From positions 1 to 7,812 of the forward strand of contig CAJMQD010000032.1 of NCBI GenBank assembly GCA_905215425.1: DNA of 7,812 bases, read 5' to 3'. Shown in pieces: positions 5,911-7,812 of the stretch. Origin of the DNA: an uncultured bacterium. GTDB taxonomy: Bacteria > Bacillota > Clostridia > Oscillospirales > Oscillospiraceae. Under the pieces are notes generated by a model that saw nothing but the letters and a program-made list of their open reading frames with translations, searched no databases and was not told the origin of the DNA. Every line of letters begins with the position of its first letter. The first letter of the stretch is position 1. The position numbers and the translations under genes are program-made.

Positions 5911-5939
5911 TTGTAATTTGCGGAGAAATAGACTACAAT
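5911..5939 (+). promoter_or_regulatory. SigA-type promoter for the asp23-like/fakA unit
   Basis: TTGTAA (5911-5916) and TACAAT (5934-5939) are spaced by exactly 17 bases, matching the consensus boxes at 4 and 5 of 6 positions. The start point would fall near 5946, giving a leader of about 44 bases. A ribosome binding site (AAAGGAAGG, 5971-5979) lies before the ATG at 5990. A second TACAAT at 5941-5946 has no matching -35 box. Confidence 0.75.
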
Positions 5940-5989
5940 ATACAATACCATAAAATCGAATCCCATCCCGAAAGGAAGGCGAAACCATA

Positions 5990-6337
5990 ATGAAGCTCCA
6001 AAACGACCTGGGAGAGATCCGCATCAGCGGAGAGGTATTTACCGCAATCACCGGCAGCGCGGCCACCAACTGCTACGGCGTGAAAGGCATGGCAGTGCGG
6101 TCGAAGACCGACGGCCTGGTCCACCTGCTGAAGCGGGAGTCTATGGCAAAAGGCGTAAAGGTTTATTATAACGAGGACGGCACCGTGTCGATCGAGCTGC
6201 ACATCATCGTGGAAAACGGCGTAAACCTGATGGCGGTGTGCCGCTCCATTATGGGCGAGGTGCGCTATGTGGTCAGCAAGACCACGGGCGTAGAGGTGCG
6301 CAGCGTAAATGTTTGCGTGGACTCCATGCGCTTTTAA
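5990..6337 (+). CDS. Asp23/Gls24 (YloU-like) family protein
   Basis: This small soluble protein of 115 residues belongs to the Asp23/Gls24 family, which is linked to cell-envelope stress and, for YloU and AmaP partners, membrane-associated functions of unclear mechanism. The N-terminus (GEIRISGEVFTAITGSAATN, residues 8-27), the conserved CYGVKGMA block (28-35), the VKVYYNEDGTVSIELHIIV strand pair (56-74) and the closing V-x-SVNVCVDSMRF tail are typical. The length equals that of YloU (~120). There is no signal peptide or membrane segment. It is the first gene of a two-gene unit with fakA, 29 bases downstream. This yloU-yloV order is conserved across Firmicutes and suggests linked function. 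Family confidence is high; the biochemical role is not known from sequence. Confidence 0.92.
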   Translation: MKLQNDLGEIRISGEVFTAITGSAATNCYGVKGMAVRSKTDGLVHLLKRESMAKGVKVYYNEDGTVSIELHIIVENGVNLMAVCRSIMGEVRYVVSKTTGVEVRSVNVCVDSMRF

Positions 6338-6366
6338 GACCGTTTGCAGAAAGGAAACAACTGATT

Positions 6367-7812
6367 ATGACGAAAACCGTTGACGCAGCGGCCTTTCAGA
6401 AAATGGTCATCCATGCTGCTGCCGCAATCAATGCTCAGAAACAGAGTATCAACGACCTGAACGTATTCCCTGTGCCCGACGGCGATACCGGCACCAACAT
6501 GTCCCTGACCATTGCCGCCGCCGCCCAGGAGATGAAGAAGAAAAACTACGACACGGTGGGTGCGGCCGCCTCGGCCTGCGCCTCCGCTCTGCTGCGGGGG
6601 GCCCGGGGCAACTCCGGCGTGATCCTGTCCCTGCTGTTCCGGGGCCTGGCCAAGGCCATTAAGGAAAAGCAGACCATTGACGGCCGCGACCTGGCGCTGG
6701 CCCTGGACTTCGGCGTGGCCGCCGCCTATAAGGCGGTGATGAAGCCCGCCGAGGGCACCATCCTCACCGTCTCCCGCATGTCTGCGGCCCGGGCTGCAGG
6801 GGCCGCCCGGGAGGACAGCGCCCTGGAGTCCGTGCTGGAGCAGGCCATTCAGGAGGGCCAGGCGGCCCTGGCCGATACCATCAACATGAATCCGGTGCTG
6901 AAGAAGGCCGGCGTGGTGGACGCCGGCGGCAAGGGCTTTCTGGTGATTTTGCAGGGTATGCTGGACGAGCTGCGGGGCGTGCCCATGCCCGAGGAGGATG
7001 CCTCTGCCGCCCCCGCTGACAAGGCGGAATTCAGCACCCTGGGCGACGAGGAGATCACCTTCACCTTTGATACGGTGTTCATCGTCCGGAAGAATGAGAA
7101 TACCGATCTGGACGCCTTCCGGGCCTACCTCAGCTCCATCGGCGACTGTCTGGTGATCGGCGAGGACGACGAGGCCTTCAAGGTCCACGTCCATACGGAT
7201 ATCCCCGGTGCGGCTTTGTCCGAGGCCCAGAAGTACGGTGTGCTGGAGCTGGCCAAGATCGAGAATATGCGCACCCAGTACGAGGAGATGGCCGCCGGCA
7301 AGAAGCCCCAGAGCACCGACGACCTGGAAATGGCGGAGGACTCCTTCCAGAACTATTCTCCTGTCTCCGATGACACCAAGGCCGCGAAGGCCGCGCCGGA
7401 GAAGAAGTACGGCTTTGTGGCCGTGTGCGCCGGCAAGGGGCTGGAGGATGTGTTCCGCGACCTGGGCGTAGACGCCATCGTGGGCGGCGGGCAGACCATG
7501 AACCCCTCCACCCAGGACATTCTGCGGGCCATTGATGCCACGCCGGCGGAGATCGTCTATGTCCTGCCCAACAACAAGAACATCATCATGGCCGCCCAGC
7601 AGTGCGTCCCCCTGTGCGAGGACAAGAAGGTGGTCATCCTGCCCACCAAGACGGTGCCCCAGGGGGTGGCCGCCATGCTGGTGGCCGACCCGGACGCGGA
7701 GGAGGAGGTCAACACCGCCGCCATGACCGAGGCCTTCCAAAAGGTGCGCACCAGCGAGATCACCTATGCCGCCCGGGACTCCGACTTCGACGGCTTTGCC
7801 ATCCACCAGGGG
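6367..7812 (+). CDS. fakA: Fatty acid kinase subunit FakA (YloV/DAK2 family), 3' end outside window
   Basis: The frame is open from the ATG at 6367 to the right edge, giving 482 codons of a protein usually near 550 residues, so the C-terminus is missing. FakA is the ATP-binding kinase that phosphorylates fatty acids held by DegV-family FakB proteins, feeding exogenous fatty acids into phospholipid synthesis. Residues ~8-200 are the DhaL-like kinase domain, with NVFPVPDGDTGTNM (32-45, metal-binding D38 and D40) and RGARGNSGVILS (77-88). Residues ~225-305 are the middle domain, with FKVHVHTDIPG (271-281) and KIENMRTQ (297-304). An acidic/Ala-rich linker (about 308-346) leads to the C-terminal domain, with GGGQTMNPST (373-382) and LPNNKNIIMAA (400-410). 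The ribosome binding site is AAAGGAAA (6350-6356 region), about 10 bases upstream. At residue 235 an aspartate replaces the cysteine expected in the middle domain's zinc site (see findings). No fakB is in view. Confidence 0.94.
   Translation, partial: MTKTVDAAAFQKMVIHAAAAINAQKQSINDLNVFPVPDGDTGTNMSLTIAAAAQEMKKKNYDTVGAAASACASALLRGARGNSGVILSLLFRGLAKAIKEKQTIDGRDLALALDFGVAAAYKAVMKPAEGTILTVSRMSAARAAGAAREDSALESVLEQAIQEGQAALADTINMNPVLKKAGVVDAGGKGFLVILQGMLDELRGVPMPEEDASAAPADKAEFSTLGDEEITFTFDTVFIVRKNENTDLDAFRAYLSSIGDCLVIGEDDEAFKVHVHTDIPGAALSEAQKYGVLELAKIENMRTQYEEMAAGKKPQSTDDLEMAEDSFQNYSPVSDDTKAAKAAPEKKYGFVAVCAGKGLEDVFRDLGVDAIVGGGQTMNPSTQDILRAIDATPAEIVYVLPNNKNIIMAAQQCVPLCEDKKVVILPTKTVPQGVAAMLVADPDAEEEVNTAAMTEAFQKVRTSEITYAARDSDFDGFAIHQG

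Noticed and set aside
6334..7806. A 490-codon open frame on the minus strand opposite fakA
   Set aside because: It is rich in Gly, His, Leu and Val with no recognisable domain, and arises because the high-GC fakA codons leave few antisense stops. The plus strand encodes clear FakA motifs and has the ribosome binding site.
1..7812. CRISPR array, insertion sequence, tRNA, rRNA, toxin-antitoxin or defence genes
   Set aside because: I looked on both strands and found no spaced repeats, transposase motifs, terminal inverted repeats, cloverleaf sequences or partner toxin genes.

Overview
The window is a GC-rich stretch of a chromosome from a spore-forming, low-identity member of the Clostridia. 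The evidence for this is a complete spoIIE sporulation phosphatase gene, the single-chain (alpha2-type) glycyl-tRNA synthetase, a linked asp23-like/fakA pair, strong AGGAGG-type ribosome binding sites and hairpin-plus-U terminators. The high GC content and the gene families fit an Oscillospiraceae-type gut anaerobe (Flavonifractor or Oscillibacter relatives). That placement is inference; nothing in the window fixes the genus.

Layout, left to right. Positions 1-419 (+) hold the 3' end of glyQS, followed by a clean intrinsic terminator. Positions 505-942 (-) hold a small unfamiliar protein with a ribbon-helix-helix-like N-terminus. It has its own promoter, a perfect 19-bp palindrome just downstream of the -10 box, and 13-bp tandem repeats before its ribosome binding site. 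Positions 1121-2492 (-) are a two-gene unit, lspA then an rluD-family gene, overlapping by 26 bp and ended by a strong hairpin. Positions 2668-3186 (-) are a queT-family transporter gene with its own terminator and a structured leader of about 120 nt. Positions 3397-5739 (-) are spoIIE, with a terminator behind it and a TATAAT promoter in front. Positions 5990-7812 (+) are divergent from spoIIE and carry an asp23/yloU-like gene and then fakA, which runs off the right edge.

Most of the genes are separate transcription units in translation, lipoprotein maturation, rRNA modification, queuosine precursor uptake, sporulation and fatty-acid/phospholipid metabolism. I see no mobile element, CRISPR array, tRNA, rRNA or defence system. 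The least explained parts are the 505-942 gene with its patterned control region (957-1061) and the queT leader (3187-3313). Both are modest leads rather than a demonstrated new system.
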